From assembly GCF_001678945.1 (NCBI RefSeq), contig NZ_CP015124.1:1547501-1611500 (forward strand): 64,000 nucleotides of DNA. Reading direction: 5' to 3'. Below the pieces are notes generated by a model that did no database searches, was not told the origin of the DNA, and worked only from the letters and a program-made list of their open reading frames with translations. A program made the position numbers and the translations under genes. Shown here one piece after another: positions 37,275 to 46,612 of this stretch; the stretch's first letter is position 1, and each line of letters starts with the position of its first letter. Source of the stretch: Phaeobacter gallaeciensis (GTDB taxonomy: Bacteria; Pseudomonadota; Alphaproteobacteria; Rhodobacterales; Rhodobacteraceae).

Positions 37275-38635
37275 CGACGAGCGGGCCCCCGTTTTGTGCG
37301 TTTCTTACTGCGGCCACGCAGCTGGCTTTTCTCGATCAGACCTTCGTACTGGTGCGCCAGCAGATGGCTTTGCGCTTGCTGGATCGTGTCCATGGTGACC
37401 GAGACAACAATCAGAACCGAGGTGCCGCCAAAGTAGACCGGAATGGCGAACTGACCGCGCAGGATTTCCGGCAGCAGGCAGACAGCCGCCAGATAGGCCG
37501 AGCCCAGAACCAGAACGCGGTTCACAACGTATTCGATGTACTCAGCGGTTTTTTTGCCGGGACGGATGCCAGGGACAAAGCCGTTCTGGTTCTTCAGGTT
37601 CGTCGCCACTTCATCAGGTTTGAAGGAGACGTTGAAGGTGTAGAAATACGCGAAGAACACGATCATCGACACGAAGAACAGCAGGTAGAGCGGCTGACCG
37701 GGGCCGAAGTTGGCCAGCAGCCAGGACATTACCGGACCAGAGGCCGAACCCGACGAGAAGGTAGAGATCGTGGTCGGCAACAACAGCAGCGAGGAGGCGA
37801 AGATCGCCGGGATCACGCCCGCCGGGTTCACCTTGACCGGCAGGTGCGACGAGCCGCCATCATAGACCTTCATGCCCACCTGACGGCGGGGGTATTGAAT
37901 GTGAATCTTGCGCAGGGCGCGTTCCATGAAGACCACGAACATGATTACCGCGACAACCATCACGATCACGCCGATCAGAACCGCCGGGCTGATGGCACCG
38001 GAGCGGCCGGAGGCAAAGAACTGCGCGATGGCTGCGGGAACCTCAGCGATAATGCCGACAAAGATGATCAGGGAGATACCGTTACCGATGCCCCGCTGGG
38101 TGATCTGCTCGCCCAGCCACATCAGGAACATGGTGCCGCCCACCAGGGTAATCATGCAGGCCAACCGGAAGTACATGCCAGGGTCGGTCGCAAGATCGCC
38201 GGACTCCAGCGACACCGCCAGACCGTAGGCCTGCGCCGTTGCCAGCGCGACGGTGCCGTAACGGGTGTACTGGTTGATTTTCTTGCGACCCTGATCGCCT
38301 TCTTTTTTCAGCTGTTCCAGCGCCGGAACCATGGAGGTGAGCAGCTGAACGATGATCGATGCCGAGATGTAAGGCATGATCCCGAGGGCAAAAATGCCCA
38401 TCCGTCCAAGCGCACCGCCGGTAAACATCGACACCATGCCGCCGATGCCCTGCCCCGCCGACTCCATAAATTCGCGCAGTGCCGAGGCATCAATGCCCGG
38501 GACCGGAATGAATGTGCCAAGACGGTAGACGATCAATAGGCCGAGGGTGAACAGGATGCGGTTGCGCAGATCCTTGGCCTTGCCGAGCGCGGACCAGCTG
38601 GTGTTCGCCGCCATTTGTTCTGCTGCTGATACCAT
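37271..38635 (-). CDS. secY: Protein translocase subunit SecY
   Basis: The 454-residue protein has ten hydrophobic helices and SecY blocks such as [17 protein letters not shown] at TM1 and [18 protein letters not shown] near the C-terminus. It forms the SecYEG channel. It lies between rplO (about 110 nt) and adk (4-nt overlap). It is co-expressed with ribosomal genes as usual in the spc operon. Confidence 0.98.
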   Translation of the reverse strand: MVSAAEQMAANTSWSALGKAKDLRNRILFTLGLLIVYRLGTFIPVPGIDASALREFMESAGQGIGGMVSMFTGGALGRMGIFALGIMPYISASIIVQLLTSMVPALEQLKKEGDQGRKKINQYTRYGTVALATAQAYGLAVSLESGDLATDPGMYFRLACMITLVGGTMFLMWLGEQITQRGIGNGISLIIFVGIIAEVPAAIAQFFASGRSGAISPAVLIGVIVMVVAVIMFVVFMERALRKIHIQYPRRQVGMKVYDGGSSHLPVKVNPAGVIPAIFASSLLLLPTTISTFSSGSASGPVMSWLLANFGPGQPLYLLFFVSMIVFFAYFYTFNVSFKPDEVATNLKNQNGFVPGIRPGKKTAEYIEYVVNRVLVLGSAYLAAVCLLPEILRGQFAIPVYFGGTSVLIVVSVTMDTIQQAQSHLLAHQYEGLIEKSQLRGRSKKRTKRGPARR

Positions 38636-38744
38636 GAAATGGGTCTCTTTTTGCGAAAACGCCGCCCGGAACCGTTTTCCGGCTCGGGCGGCGTATGGAA
38701 AAACTGTGACCTATGTAAGCGGCATCGGCGCCGCTCACAAGCCG

Positions 38745-39215
38745 TTACTCAGCAGCAGCTGCTGTCGCCACGGTCAGGGTGCCGCCCGCTTTTTCAACTG
38801 CCGCGATGGCAGATTTGGACGCGCCGGTCACGGTGATGTTGGATTTGGCCGAGAAATCGCCTTTGGCCAGAATCCGCACACCGTCTTTTTTGCGGCGCAG
38901 CAGGCCCGATTCGACCAGCGAATCTTCGGTGATGGTTGCCGCGTCCAGCTTGCCCGCGTCGATGAACTTCTGGATCAGGCCCAGGTTCACAACAGCGAAA
39001 GTCTTGCGGTTCGGCTTGGTGAAGCCACGCTTAGGCAGACGCTGGTAGAGGGGCATCTGGCCGCCTTCGTAGCCATTGATCGAAACACCCGAACGGGATT
39101 TCTGACCTTTGATACCACGGCCACCCATTTTGCCTTTGCCGGAACCCGGGCCACGGGCCACACGGGTGCGTTTCTTGGCGGCGCCGGGATTGTCGCGCAG
39201 TTCATGAAGTTTCAT
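38745..39215 (-). CDS. rplO: 50S ribosomal protein L15
   Basis: The 156-residue protein starts [19 protein letters not shown] with the glycine-rich [18 protein letters not shown] segment. GGAGAAGCG lies just before the ATG at 39215; the upstream extension of the frame is non-coding. In most bacteria rpmD precedes it directly, but here about 2.6 kb with two other genes intervene, and rplO has its own promoter. Confidence 0.98.
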   Translation of the reverse strand: MKLHELRDNPGAAKKRTRVARGPGSGKGKMGGRGIKGQKSRSGVSINGYEGGQMPLYQRLPKRGFTKPNRKTFAVVNLGLIQKFIDAGKLDAATITEDSLVESGLLRRKKDGVRILAKGDFSAKSNITVTGASKSAIAAVEKAGGTLTVATAAAAE

Positions 39216-39312
39216 ATCGCTTCTCCTTGCCGGATGTGACCCCTGAAGCGTAAGCGGGCCAACCTCGGCTCTTCTTGATTGTTGATTCTGTGGCTTGGAT
39301 TGCCACCGGGGG

Positions 39313-39341
39313 CGTATAGACGCTGTGCCGGGCGATATCAA
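39313..39341 (-). promoter_or_regulatory. Candidate sigma70 promoter of rplO-secY-adk
   Basis: Minus-strand TTGATA (39336-39341), a 17-nt spacer and TATACG (39313-39318) give a predicted start near 39306 and a leader of about 90 nt. Both boxes are good. It fits the need for a new promoter after the rpmD/rplO split. Confidence 0.62.
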
Positions 39342-39410
39342 GCCCTGCCTCCCGGCGCGGAAGCCCCCAGTCCGCCCCAGGCTCCCCGCGCAAGGCGACG
39401 CCGGACAAAT

Positions 39411-39440
39411 TAAAAACGCCCCTGCGCAGGGCAGAGGCGT
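39411..39440 (-). terminator. Intrinsic terminator after the DUF1127 gene
   Basis: On the minus strand ACGCCTCTGC pairs with GCAGGGGCGT (one G-T pair) around loop CCTGC, then TTTTTAA. It lies about 60 nt after the DUF1127 stop and isolates that gene from the rplO promoter. Confidence 0.85.
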
Positions 39441-39498
39441 CTTTCGATCCCGGCCAGTCCGGGGGAGGCAATAAATCAGGCCGGGCTATGGTGTCCGA

Positions 39499-39711
39499 TC
39501 AGTTGCCGTAGGCGTGCAGCCGGGCAATGTTGCTGATATCGCAGCGCCGCACGCCGATATCGGCCAGCTCGCGGTTGGACAGGTTTTCCAGTTCCGCATA
39601 GGTGCGCCGATATTCGGACCGGCGGGCCAGAGTGGTGCGGAAGTTCGCAACTGCAGCGCGGATGCGGGCGCCAAAGGAATAGGTCTGGGTAGCGGAAGTT
39701 GTATAAGCCAT
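39499..39711 (-). CDS. DUF1127 (YjiS-like) small protein
   Basis: The 70-residue protein has the DUF1127 C-terminal block RRTYAELENLSNRELADIGVRR followed by CDI, with basic residues throughout. AAGGA lies 8 nt before the ATG at 39711. Short DUF1127 proteins in alphaproteobacteria include RNA-associated regulators (for example CcaF1 in Rhodobacter), but most are uncharacterised. It is monocistronic with its own terminator and sits inside the split ribosomal cluster. Confidence 0.85.
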   Translation of the reverse strand: MAYTTSATQTYSFGARIRAAVANFRTTLARRSEYRRTYAELENLSNRELADIGVRRCDISNIARLHAYGN

Positions 39712-40016
39712 CGTCGTCGTCCTTGATCTCGGCAAAACCGGGATCCCTTCCCGGCTGGTCGTTCATGTCTGTTTTGTGACACCGGGGAGATAGGTCGCAT
39801 TTCATGACCTAACAACCGACACTAGCGTTTGACCGCTATGCGTTTTCGGAATGGCTATAAAACAGGCGATAGTGGGGATTTTGCCCCCATCCGTGCAGAT
39901 AATCGCAAATCTCCCGAGAAATCCGCCGATTTACGTGAACTGCTTCACACTTCGCGCTTGCGCATCGTGATAGCGGGCAGCGAATTGTAACAGTTTTTTA
40001 ACAAGGCGGTTTCGGA
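39712..40016. other. Divergent region between the DUF1127 gene and the sulfotransferase gene
   Basis: About 300 nt, AT-richer than the flanks. On the minus strand TTGTTA-N17-TATCTC is a possible DUF1127 promoter. Its spacer contains AGGTC...GACCT, a small inverted repeat that could be an operator. No coding frame with bacterial character is present. Confidence 0.35.
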
Positions 40017-41756
40017 ATGATTGCGAGTCGGGACCTCGGTATAGCTACCTCTTATCTCAACTCAGGCGCCTACAAACCGGCCCTGAAGATTGCAAAACGC
40101 CTGCAAAAGACGACTCCGCGGGATCCACATCCGTTTAACATCGCTGGCATCTGTCTTTCGGCCATGAACAAGCTGCCCGAGGCGATCGCACAGTTTCAGC
40201 GCGCGATGAAGATTGATCCGGGCTTTATCGACGCGCGGCACAATCTGGCACAGACCCTGATTCTGGCAGGGCGCCACGCGCAAGCTATCAAGATTGTCGA
40301 ACCCCTGCGGGACAGCGACCCGACCGCCTGTTTTTTCCTGGCGCAGGCGCATGTGCACCTTGGCGATCTCACCGCGGCAGAGGTTGCGATCAATCAAGCG
40401 GTGACCTTGCGCCCGTCATTTGCGCCTGCCCAGAATCTGCGCGGCCTGATCCTTGCCAACCTTGGCGAAGAGACGGATGCAATCGCGGCCTACGAAGCGG
40501 CGCTAGCGCTTGATCCGAACAACGTGGAGACCCTCGTCAACATCAGCCTCCCGCTGGCCCGCCAGAACAGACACGCCGAAGGCCACGAGATGGTTGAACG
40601 TGCCGTACAGCTCGCGCCCGAGCACATTGGTGCCCGGCTCCGGCTCGGAACCTCATTCATCGAGGCCGGACGGTTCGAAGAGGCCAAAGAACAATTCCGG
40701 GCTGTCCTGGCCCTGCACCCCGCGCAGACACAGGCGTTTGAACAATTGTCGCTGTTGCTCGACAGGGACGAGATGAAAACCCTGGCCCGCCCCGCACAAA
40801 AGGCGCTCGGCAAACTCCGCTCAGGCTCGGTCGAAGCTGCCGAACTGCAGTTTGCCTTGTCCCGGATCGAAGATGCCATGGGGGACCGGCAGGCCGCCGC
40901 CAAGGCGCGCGAGCGTGCAAACGGTATCCTTGCAAAACAATTGCGCTATGACGAAGAGGAAGACACCCGGCAGACTGAGCGCATCCTGAGCCGCTTTCCG
41001 GACATCACTCCCTCTCCGACCGACAAACCCGACGGACCATATCCCATCTATGTCCTCGGCCTACCCCGCTCCGGCACCTCGCTGGTCGAGGCAATGCTGA
41101 GCCGCCTGCCAAATGTGGAAACGTTGGGCGAACGCGCGGCAACCGGGTTTCTGGTTCAGGATTTCGTGAGCAGCGACATTCCGTTTGATGCCGAGGCGGC
41201 GCGTATCTTTACCAATAAAGATGCAGCGCGGCTGCCCCCCTACCCTGACGATACGCGCGCCTATGTCGACAAGATGCCGGAAAACTACCGCTACATCGGG
41301 TTTCTCAAAACGGCCTATCCGCATTGCAAGATCGTGCACGTACGGCGTGACCCACGCGACGTGGCCTTGTCGATGTGGAAATCGCACTTCACGGGTACAG
41401 CCCTGTCCTACACCTACGACCAGACGGCCTTGGCGTGGCGCGTCGGCCTATATGCGCGCCTCATGCAGCACTGGCAAACCGTATTCCCGGATCAGATCCT
41501 GACTGTCGACTACGAAGACCTTGTTGCAGACCCGGTGACGGGCAGCCGCGCAATTGCAGATTATTGTGGGCTGGAATGGTCACCGGAAATGGCCGCGCCG
41601 GAAGGCAGCAGCGCACCGACCCTGACGATGAGCGCCTCGCAAATCCGCCAGCCGGTTCACCAAAGATCCATTGGCGGTTGGCGTGCGCAGGCCGCTGAAT
41701 TGGCTGAATTCCTTGAGGCCCTAGACACGAGCCTGTGGCCGGATCTCGCGGACTGA
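40017..41756 (+). CDS. TPR-repeat sulfotransferase
   Basis: The 579-residue protein has about eight tetratricopeptide repeats in residues 1-310, followed by a sulfotransferase domain. The PAPS-binding loops are visible: LGLPRSGTSLVEAML (5' phosphosulfate) and VHVRRDPRDVALSMW (3' phosphate). The substrate may be a protein, glycan or lipid; the TPR part probably binds the acceptor. It is on the plus strand, opposite to the ribosomal genes, between rplO and rpmD. GTAACAG precedes the ATG and no strong Shine-Dalgarno is present. Confidence 0.9.
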   Translation: MIASRDLGIATSYLNSGAYKPALKIAKRLQKTTPRDPHPFNIAGICLSAMNKLPEAIAQFQRAMKIDPGFIDARHNLAQTLILAGRHAQAIKIVEPLRDSDPTACFFLAQAHVHLGDLTAAEVAINQAVTLRPSFAPAQNLRGLILANLGEETDAIAAYEAALALDPNNVETLVNISLPLARQNRHAEGHEMVERAVQLAPEHIGARLRLGTSFIEAGRFEEAKEQFRAVLALHPAQTQAFEQLSLLLDRDEMKTLARPAQKALGKLRSGSVEAAELQFALSRIEDAMGDRQAAAKARERANGILAKQLRYDEEEDTRQTERILSRFPDITPSPTDKPDGPYPIYVLGLPRSGTSLVEAMLSRLPNVETLGERAATGFLVQDFVSSDIPFDAEAARIFTNKDAARLPPYPDDTRAYVDKMPENYRYIGFLKTAYPHCKIVHVRRDPRDVALSMWKSHFTGTALSYTYDQTALAWRVGLYARLMQHWQTVFPDQILTVDYEDLVADPVTGSRAIADYCGLEWSPEMAAPEGSSAPTLTMSASQIRQPVHQRSIGGWRAQAAELAEFLEALDTSLWPDLAD

Positions 41757-41810
41757 TCTGACGCCTCCGCGCCATTTCACTTTTCGCAAAGCCCAGCAGA
41801 GACCGTTCAA

Positions 41811-41843
41811 ACGAAAAACGCCCCCGCAATGCGGAGGCGTTTG
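41811..41843. terminator. Intrinsic terminator after rpmD, shared with the sulfotransferase gene
   Basis: AACGCCCCCGC (41817-41827) pairs with GCGGAGGCGTT (41831-41841), with one mismatch, around AAT. On the minus strand TTTTTCG follows, serving rpmD; on the plus side the T run is short. Confidence 0.83.
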
Positions 41844-41864
41844 TCAGACTATGCCGGGTAAGGC

Positions 41865-42053
41865 TTAGCCTTTTTCTTCAACGATCTCGACCATGTGCGA
41901 AATCTTGTTGATCATGCCACGCACGGCCGGGGTGTCTTCCAGCTCGCGGGTTTTATGCATCTTGTTGAGGCCCAGACCGATCAGCGTCTGACGCTGTTTG
42001 GCGGGGCGACGGATCGGGGAGCCGATCTGCTTTACAACGATGGTTTTAGCCAT
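41865..42053 (-). CDS. rpmD: 50S ribosomal protein L30
   Basis: The 62-residue protein starts [20 protein letters not shown] and contains the conserved [20 protein letters not shown]. It lies 12 nt after rpsE and is the last gene of the rpmC-to-rpmD unit because a terminator follows. Normal length for the family. Confidence 0.97.
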   Translation of the reverse strand: MAKTIVVKQIGSPIRRPAKQRQTLIGLGLNKMHKTRELEDTPAVRGMINKISHMVEIVEEKG

Positions 42054-42065
42054 GTGTCCGTCTCC

Positions 42066-42635
42066 TTACGCTTCAGCGGCTTCGGCAGCCGGTGCTTCGT
42101 CCCGCTTGGGCAGGATGTCGGCGACCTTTTTGCCACGACGCTGTGCAACGGCACGCGGGCTCTGCTCTTTGGTCAGGCCGTTGATGGTTGCGCGGATCAT
42201 GTTGTAGGGGTTCTGCGAGCCGATCGACTTGGACACAACGTCCTTGACGCCCAGCATTTCGAACACGGCACGCATCGGACCACCGGCGATGATACCGGTA
42301 CCTTCCGGAGCGGTGCGCATGACGACCTTGCCGGCACCGTGACGACCGTTCATGTCGTGGTGCAGGGTGCGGCCTTCTTTCAGCGGCACACGGATCATCT
42401 GACGCTTGGCCTGCTCGGTCGCCTTGCGGATGGCCTCGGGCACTTCTTTCGCCTTACCCTTGCCAAAGCCGACGCGGCCTTTCTGATCGCCTACGACGAC
42501 GAGCGCGGCAAAGCCGAAGCGCTTACCGCCTTTAACGGTTTTCGACACGCGGTTGATCGCAACCAGGCGATCTGCAAATTCCGGTGTTTCTTCTTCGCGG
42601 CGGCCACGGCCACGGCGGTTTTCACGTTCTGCCAT
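42066..42635 (-). CDS. rpsE: 30S ribosomal protein S5
   Basis: The 189-residue protein has [20 protein letters not shown] and the loop [16 protein letters not shown]5 takes part in decoding fidelity and helicase activity at the mRNA entrance. I chose ATG 42635 ([25 protein letters not shown] upstream); the frame extends ten codons further without support. The basic N-terminus is typical of the alphaproteobacterial protein. Confidence 0.97.
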   Translation of the reverse strand: MAERENRRGRGRREEETPEFADRLVAINRVSKTVKGGKRFGFAALVVVGDQKGRVGFGKGKAKEVPEAIRKATEQAKRQMIRVPLKEGRTLHHDMNGRHGAGKVVMRTAPEGTGIIAGGPMRAVFEMLGVKDVVSKSIGSQNPYNMIRATINGLTKEQSPRAVAQRRGKKVADILPKRDEAPAAEAAEA

Positions 42636-42758
42636 GAGGCATTCCTTTCTGACTGGCGCGTCCAACAGGCGGGGCGCCGGTTATCTCAATCCTGGTGAGG
42701 GACCCCATGCAGGCTCCCTCCCGGATCATCGGGGCGGCGAAATCGCCGCCCGCAAGTC

Positions 42759-43118
42759 TTAGATCTTCAGACCACCTTCACGCGCAGCGTCGGCCAGAGC
42801 CTTCACCTTGCCGTGGAACAGGAAGCCGCCACGATCGAAATAGGCCTCGGAGACGCCTGCCGCCTTGGCGCGCTCGGCGATAACCGAACCCACTTTGGTG
42901 GCTGCTTCGACGTTGTTCTTGCCAACGAAGCCGAGATCTTTTTCCAGGGTCGAGGCCGCTGCCAGGGTCTTGCCCTGCACATCGTCGATCAGCTGAACCG
43001 AGATGTTCTTGTTCGAGCGGTGCACGGACAGGCGTACACGGCCTGCGTTGACCTTGCGAAGTTTGTTCCGGACGCGCAGGCGACGCTTCAGAAACAGGGT
43101 ACGTTTGCTGTTTGCCAT
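42759..43118 (-). CDS. rplR: 50S ribosomal protein L18
   Basis: The 119-residue protein starts [20 protein letters not shown] and ends with the 5S-rRNA-binding region [21 protein letters not shown]18 helps carry 5S rRNA into the 50S subunit. It lies between rplF (11 nt) and rpsE. Length is standard. Confidence 0.98.
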   Translation of the reverse strand: MANSKRTLFLKRRLRVRNKLRKVNAGRVRLSVHRSNKNISVQLIDDVQGKTLAAASTLEKDLGFVGKNNVEAATKVGSVIAERAKAAGVSEAYFDRGGFLFHGKVKALADAAREGGLKI

Positions 43119-43129
43119 TTTGCTTGTCC

Positions 43130-43663
43130 TTACTTCTTCTTGCCTTCCTTGCGGAAGATAAACTCACCCTTGTAGCGGATGCCTTTGCCTTTGTAGGGCT
43201 CGGGACGGCGCCATTCGCGGATTTTCGCCGCGACTTCGCCCACCTGCTGCTGGTCGTTACCTTCCACAACGATTTCGGTCTGCTTCGGTGCGGTAATGGT
43301 GATACCTTCCGGAGCAACGAAGTCGACGTCGTGGCTGTAGCCGAGGTTCAGTTTCAGGGTGTTGCCCTGAACCTGCGCCCGGTAACCCACACCCTGGATC
43401 TCCAGCTCTTTTTTGAAGCCGGTGGTCACGCCGGTCACGAGGTTCGCGACCATGGTGCGGGACATGCCCCACTGCTGACGGGCACGTTTGGACTTGCCGC
43501 GCGGCTCGACCATTACAACGTTGTCGTCAACGGACAGGGTGACGTCGTCGGTGGCGGTGAAGCTACGGGTCCCTTTCGGGCCTTTCACTTCTACGGTCTG
43601 GCCGGATACCGAAGCGGAAACGCCGCTGGGCAGTGCGACCGGTTTTTTACCAATACGGGACAT
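43130..43663 (-). CDS. rplF: 50S ribosomal protein L6
   Basis: The 177-residue protein starts [20 protein letters not shown] and ends with the conserved [21 protein letters not shown]6 lies near the factor-binding site of the 50S subunit. It lies 12 nt after rpsH and before rplR. No abnormality. Confidence 0.98.
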   Translation of the reverse strand: MSRIGKKPVALPSGVSASVSGQTVEVKGPKGTRSFTATDDVTLSVDDNVVMVEPRGKSKRARQQWGMSRTMVANLVTGVTTGFKKELEIQGVGYRAQVQGNTLKLNLGYSHDVDFVAPEGITITAPKQTEIVVEGNDQQQVGEVAAKIREWRRPEPYKGKGIRYKGEFIFRKEGKKK

Positions 43664-43675
43664 CTGTAAGCCTCC

Positions 43676-44068
43676 TTAGAAGACGGTGCAGAGCACTTCG
43701 CCGCCGACGTTGGCTGCGCGTGCGTTTGCGTCCGACATCACACCCTTGGGGGTGGAGACAATCGACACGCCCAGGCCCTGACGGACCGACGGGATGTCAT
43801 TGACGCCCATGTAAACGCGACGACCGGGTTTGGAAACCCGCTTCAGTTCACGAATGACAGGTTCGCCATCGAAGTATTTCAGGCTGATTTCAATAGCCGG
43901 GTGGCCATTTTCACCAGTGGTCTTCTCATAGCCGCGGATGTAGCCCTCGTCCGCCAGCACATCCAGAACCCATGCCCGCAGCTTGGAAGCCGGGGTCAGG
44001 ACGGTGGATTTACCGCGCAGCTGAGAGTTACGGATACGGGTGAGCATATCGCCGATAGGATCGTTCAT
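43676..44068 (-). CDS. rpsH: 30S ribosomal protein S8
   Basis: The 130-residue protein starts [20 protein letters not shown] and carries the C-terminal [20 protein letters not shown] segment. S8 binds 16S helix 21, and in E. coli it represses the spc operon by binding the rplE leader. Whether that control works here was not visible. GGGAGAGACAG precedes the start. Confidence 0.98.
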   Translation of the reverse strand: MNDPIGDMLTRIRNSQLRGKSTVLTPASKLRAWVLDVLADEGYIRGYEKTTGENGHPAIEISLKYFDGEPVIRELKRVSKPGRRVYMGVNDIPSVRQGLGVSIVSTPKGVMSDANARAANVGGEVLCTVF

Positions 44069-44081
44069 ATCTGTCTCTCCC

Positions 44082-44387
44082 TTACCAGCTCGATTTCACC
44101 ATGCCGGGGATCTGGCCGTTCGAGCCCAGTTCCCGCAGAGCGATACGGCTGATCTTCAGCTTACGATAGTAAGCGTGAGGACGGCCGGTCAGCTGGCAGC
44201 GATTGTGCAGACGAGTTGCCGACGAGTTGCGCGGCAGTTTCGCCAGTTTCAGACGCGCTTTGAAACGCTCTTCCATCGGGCGGTTTTCGTCATTCGCGAT
44301 TTCTTTCAGCTCGGCGCGCTTTGCGGCATATTGTGCCACCAGGCGCTCGCGCTTCTTTTCGCGTTCGATCATGCTTTTCTTAGCCAT
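44082..44387 (-). CDS. rpsN: 30S ribosomal protein S14 (zinc-free long form)
   Basis: The 101-residue protein starts [20 protein letters not shown] and ends [20 protein letters not shown] plus SW. It lacks the CxxC pairs of the short zinc form, so it is the 101-residue type. It lies between rplE and rpsH in the normal spc order. Confidence 0.98.
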   Translation of the reverse strand: MAKKSMIEREKKRERLVAQYAAKRAELKEIANDENRPMEERFKARLKLAKLPRNSSATRLHNRCQLTGRPHAYYRKLKISRIALRELGSNGQIPGMVKSSW

Positions 44388-44405
44388 GTCTCTTCCTTCC
44401 CGCGC

Positions 44406-44969
44406 TTAGCTGTTGAAGGGCATGTTGAAAGCTTTCAACAGCGCCTTTGCTTCCGCGTCGGTTTTCGCGGTGGTGGCAATCACAATGTCCATGCCCCAGG
44501 GCTCATCGATCTTATCGAAATCGATTTCCGGGAACACCATGTGCTCTTTCAGGCCCATGGCGTAGTTGCCACGACCGTCGAACGAGTTACCCGATACGCC
44601 GCGGAAGTCACGGATACGAGGCATTGCGATGGTGATCAGGCGGTCCAGGAATTCGTACATCCGTTCGCCGCGCAGGGTCACCTTGGCGCCCATCGGCATG
44701 CCTTCGCGAACGCGGAAGCCGGCGATGGAGTTCTTGGCCACAGTGGTCAGAGCTTTCTGGCCCGCGATTGCGGTCAGGTCAGCCTGGGCCGACTTGGCTT
44801 TCTTGCTGTCTTTGACGGCAGCACGACCACAGCCGATGTTCAGAACGATCTTGTCCAGCTTGGGGATCATCATCTCGTTCTTGTAGCCGAATTCCTCTTT
44901 CAGGGCGCCACGGATGGTGTCCTTGTAGAGATCCTTCAGACGCGGGGTGTAGTTAGCGGAATCAAGCAT
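44406..44969 (-). CDS. rplE: 50S ribosomal protein L5
   Basis: The 187-residue protein contains [20 protein letters not shown] and the P-loop-like region [19 protein letters not shown]5 binds 5S rRNA and contacts the P-site tRNA. The start overlaps rplX by 8 nt, implying coupling. Length slightly exceeds E. coli L5, as in other alphaproteobacteria. Confidence 0.98.
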   Translation of the reverse strand: MLDSANYTPRLKDLYKDTIRGALKEEFGYKNEMMIPKLDKIVLNIGCGRAAVKDSKKAKSAQADLTAIAGQKALTTVAKNSIAGFRVREGMPMGAKVTLRGERMYEFLDRLITIAMPRIRDFRGVSGNSFDGRGNYAMGLKEHMVFPEIDFDKIDEPWGMDIVIATTAKTDAEAKALLKAFNMPFNS

Positions 44970-45273
44970 CGATCACGTCCCCCGTGGTCTTGGCAAAACG
45001 CACTTTCTTGTCGCCTTCCATGCGGAAGCCAACGCGGGTTGCTTTGCCGTTTGCGTCCAGCAGAGCCAGGTTCGACAGGTCGATCGGCAGAGCCTTGGGC
45101 AGGCGGCCGCCCTGTGCAGTCTGGGACTGACGGGTGTGACGGATCGCCATGTTCACGCCGTCAACAACGGCTTTACCGGCTTTGGGGTCAACGGAGGCGA
45201 TGGTGCCTTCCTTGCCCTTGTCCTTACCGGCCAGCACGACGACCTTGTCGCCTTTGCGGAGTTTAGCAGCCAT
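44962..45273 (-). CDS. rplX: 50S ribosomal protein L24
   Basis: The 103-residue protein has the KOW motif [20 protein letters not shown]24 initiates 50S assembly near the exit tunnel. It lies 2 nt after rplN and overlaps rplE. No anomaly. Confidence 0.98.
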   Translation of the reverse strand: MAAKLRKGDKVVVLAGKDKGKEGTIASVDPKAGKAVVDGVNMAIRHTRQSQTAQGGRLPKALPIDLSNLALLDANGKATRVGFRMEGDKKVRFAKTTGDVIDA

Positions 45274-45275
45274 GA

Positions 45276-45644
45276 TTACAGCACCTCCGGAGCAAGCGAG
45301 ATGATTTTCATGAAGTTCTTCGCGCGCAGCTCACGAACAACCGGGCCAAAGATACGGGTACCGACCGGCTCGTTGTTGTTGTTCAGGATAACGGCAGCGT
45401 TGCGATCGAAACGGATCGCGGTACCGTCTTCGCGGCGGACTTCTTTGGCGGTACGTACGACGACGGCCTTACGGACGTCACCTTTCTTTACGCGACCGCG
45501 CGGGATGGCTTCCTTGACCGAGACGACGATGATGTCGCCAACGGATGCGTATTTACGCTTGGAACCACCCAGAACCTTGATGCACTGAACTCGGCGAGCG
45601 CCGGAGTTGTCAGCAACATCCAGATTTGTTTGCATCTGGATCAT
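45276..45644 (-). CDS. rplN: 50S ribosomal protein L14
   Basis: The 122-residue protein starts [20 protein letters not shown] and has the conserved [21 protein letters not shown]14 lies at the subunit interface. A 100-nt spacer with a hairpin separates it from rpsQ, longer than the usual few nucleotides. Confidence 0.98.
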   Translation of the reverse strand: MIQMQTNLDVADNSGARRVQCIKVLGGSKRKYASVGDIIVVSVKEAIPRGRVKKGDVRKAVVVRTAKEVRREDGTAIRFDRNAAVILNNNNEPVGTRIFGPVVRELRAKNFMKIISLAPEVL

Positions 45645-45726
45645 GTGGTTTCTCCCGACCTTTGGGGCAGCGATGCGTGCTGTGATCCCCCAGGGTTTCG
45701 ACTGTGCTAAAAAGCCTAGTCGCCAG

Positions 45727-45744
45727 GAGCCTCAAGTGAGGCTC
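45727..45744 (-). other. Hairpin directly after rpsQ
   Basis: GAGCCTCA and TGAGGCTC (8-bp perfect stem, 2-nt centre) abut the rpsQ stop codon. On the minus strand a T5 run comes only 13 nt later, so termination is doubtful. A pause, processing site or partial attenuator in the rpsQ-rplN spacer is possible. Confidence 0.45.
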
Positions 45745-45975
45745 TTAGGCTTCCAGAACTTCCCAGCGTTTCGTTTTCGATTTCGGCGCGCATTCGATGA
45801 TGCGTACGGTGTCGCCGACCTTGAAAGCGTTCTTTTCATCGTGAGCCCGATACTTCTTGGACTTACGGATGGTTTTCTTCAGAACCGGATGCGTAAAGCG
45901 GCGCTCGACGGAAACGGTAACGGTTTGTGCGTTTGCGTCGCTGGTCACAACGCCTTGCAGGATACGTTTGGGCAT
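45745..45975 (-). CDS. rpsQ: 30S ribosomal protein S17
   Basis: The 76-residue protein starts [20 protein letters not shown] and has the S17 core [20 protein letters not shown]. It binds 16S rRNA early in assembly. It lies 12 nt after rpmC. Standard length. Confidence 0.98.
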   Translation of the reverse strand: MPKRILQGVVTSDANAQTVTVSVERRFTHPVLKKTIRKSKKYRAHDEKNAFKVGDTVRIIECAPKSKTKRWEVLEA

Positions 45976-45987
45976 CTCAGAGGCTCC

Positions 45988-46188
45988 TTATTCAGCTGCC
46001 GCAGCGGCTTTTTCGTTCAGGATGGTTTTAACACGGGCTGCGTTACGGCGCGCGTTGCGCACTGCAGCGGTGTTTTCCAGCTGACCGGTTGCCTGCTGAA
46101 AGCGCAGGTTGAAGCTCTCTTTTTTCATGGATGCAAGCAGATCGCGGAGTTCATCCACGGTCTTTTCGCGCAGATCATTGGCGTTCAT
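45988..46188 (-). CDS. rpmC: 50S ribosomal protein L29
   Basis: The 66-residue protein starts [20 protein letters not shown] and contains [21 protein letters not shown]29 sits at the tunnel exit and binds signal recognition particle. In most bacteria it follows rplP directly; here a 3.7-kb insert intervenes and rpmC begins a new transcription unit. AAGGAACAAAGGCG precedes the ATG. Confidence 0.97.
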   Translation of the reverse strand: MNANDLREKTVDELRDLLASMKKESFNLRFQQATGQLENTAAVRNARRNAARVKTILNEKAAAAAE

Positions 46189-46296
46189 CGCCTTTGTTCC
46201 TTTTCCTTGGCACCAGAGGGCCCCTTTTGACGGGTCACCCTTACGTCTGGTGGGTTATGTAGCCCGCGCCCGAAGAGTTCAGGGCACAGAAAATGG

Positions 46297-46327
46297 ATCA
46301 CCGCGACTCATCACTGAGCGCGGTGAT
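46297..46327 (-). promoter_or_regulatory. Hairpin at the predicted 5' end of the rpmC-rpmD message
   Basis: ATCACCGCG (46297-46305) and CGCGGTGAT (46319-46327) form a 9-bp perfect stem; inside, CTCA/TGAG extends it with a one-base bulge and GTGA loop. It begins at the predicted transcription start (about 46326). No T run follows, so it is more likely an RNA-stability or regulatory leader element than a terminator, though it could also end the oxygenase message. Confidence 0.5.
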
Positions 46328-46332
46328 GGGTT

Positions 46333-46361
46333 CATATAGGAGAGTTGGTGGTTGGGGGCAA
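46333..46361 (-). promoter_or_regulatory. Candidate sigma70 promoter of the rpmC-to-rpmD unit
   Basis: Minus-strand TTGCCC (46356-46361), a 17-nt spacer and TATATG (46333-46338) predict a start at about 46326 and a leader of about 140 nt. It lies in the 424-nt gap between the oxygenase gene and rpmC. The rest of that gap (46362-46612) shows no supported gene. Confidence 0.52.
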
Positions 46362-46612
46362 GGGAAAGATGCAGCTTGTGCCAAACGGGCGGCAGAGAAC
46401 CACACATGTCTATGCGCACAACTCAGTACGCCGTTTAAAGTCAGCCTGGAACGGGCTGACTGCCCGGGCCGCGCCCGACCCTCCCGACAGGGAGGCGCTT
46501 CACGCCCGCCCAGGGTCAGGCACTGCACTCATGTTGCGCAAATCCCAAGCAAGCAATGGACTCCGCCCGTTCGCGCCTGAAGTGATCCCCCGGATCATTT
46601 CCAAGACGGCGC

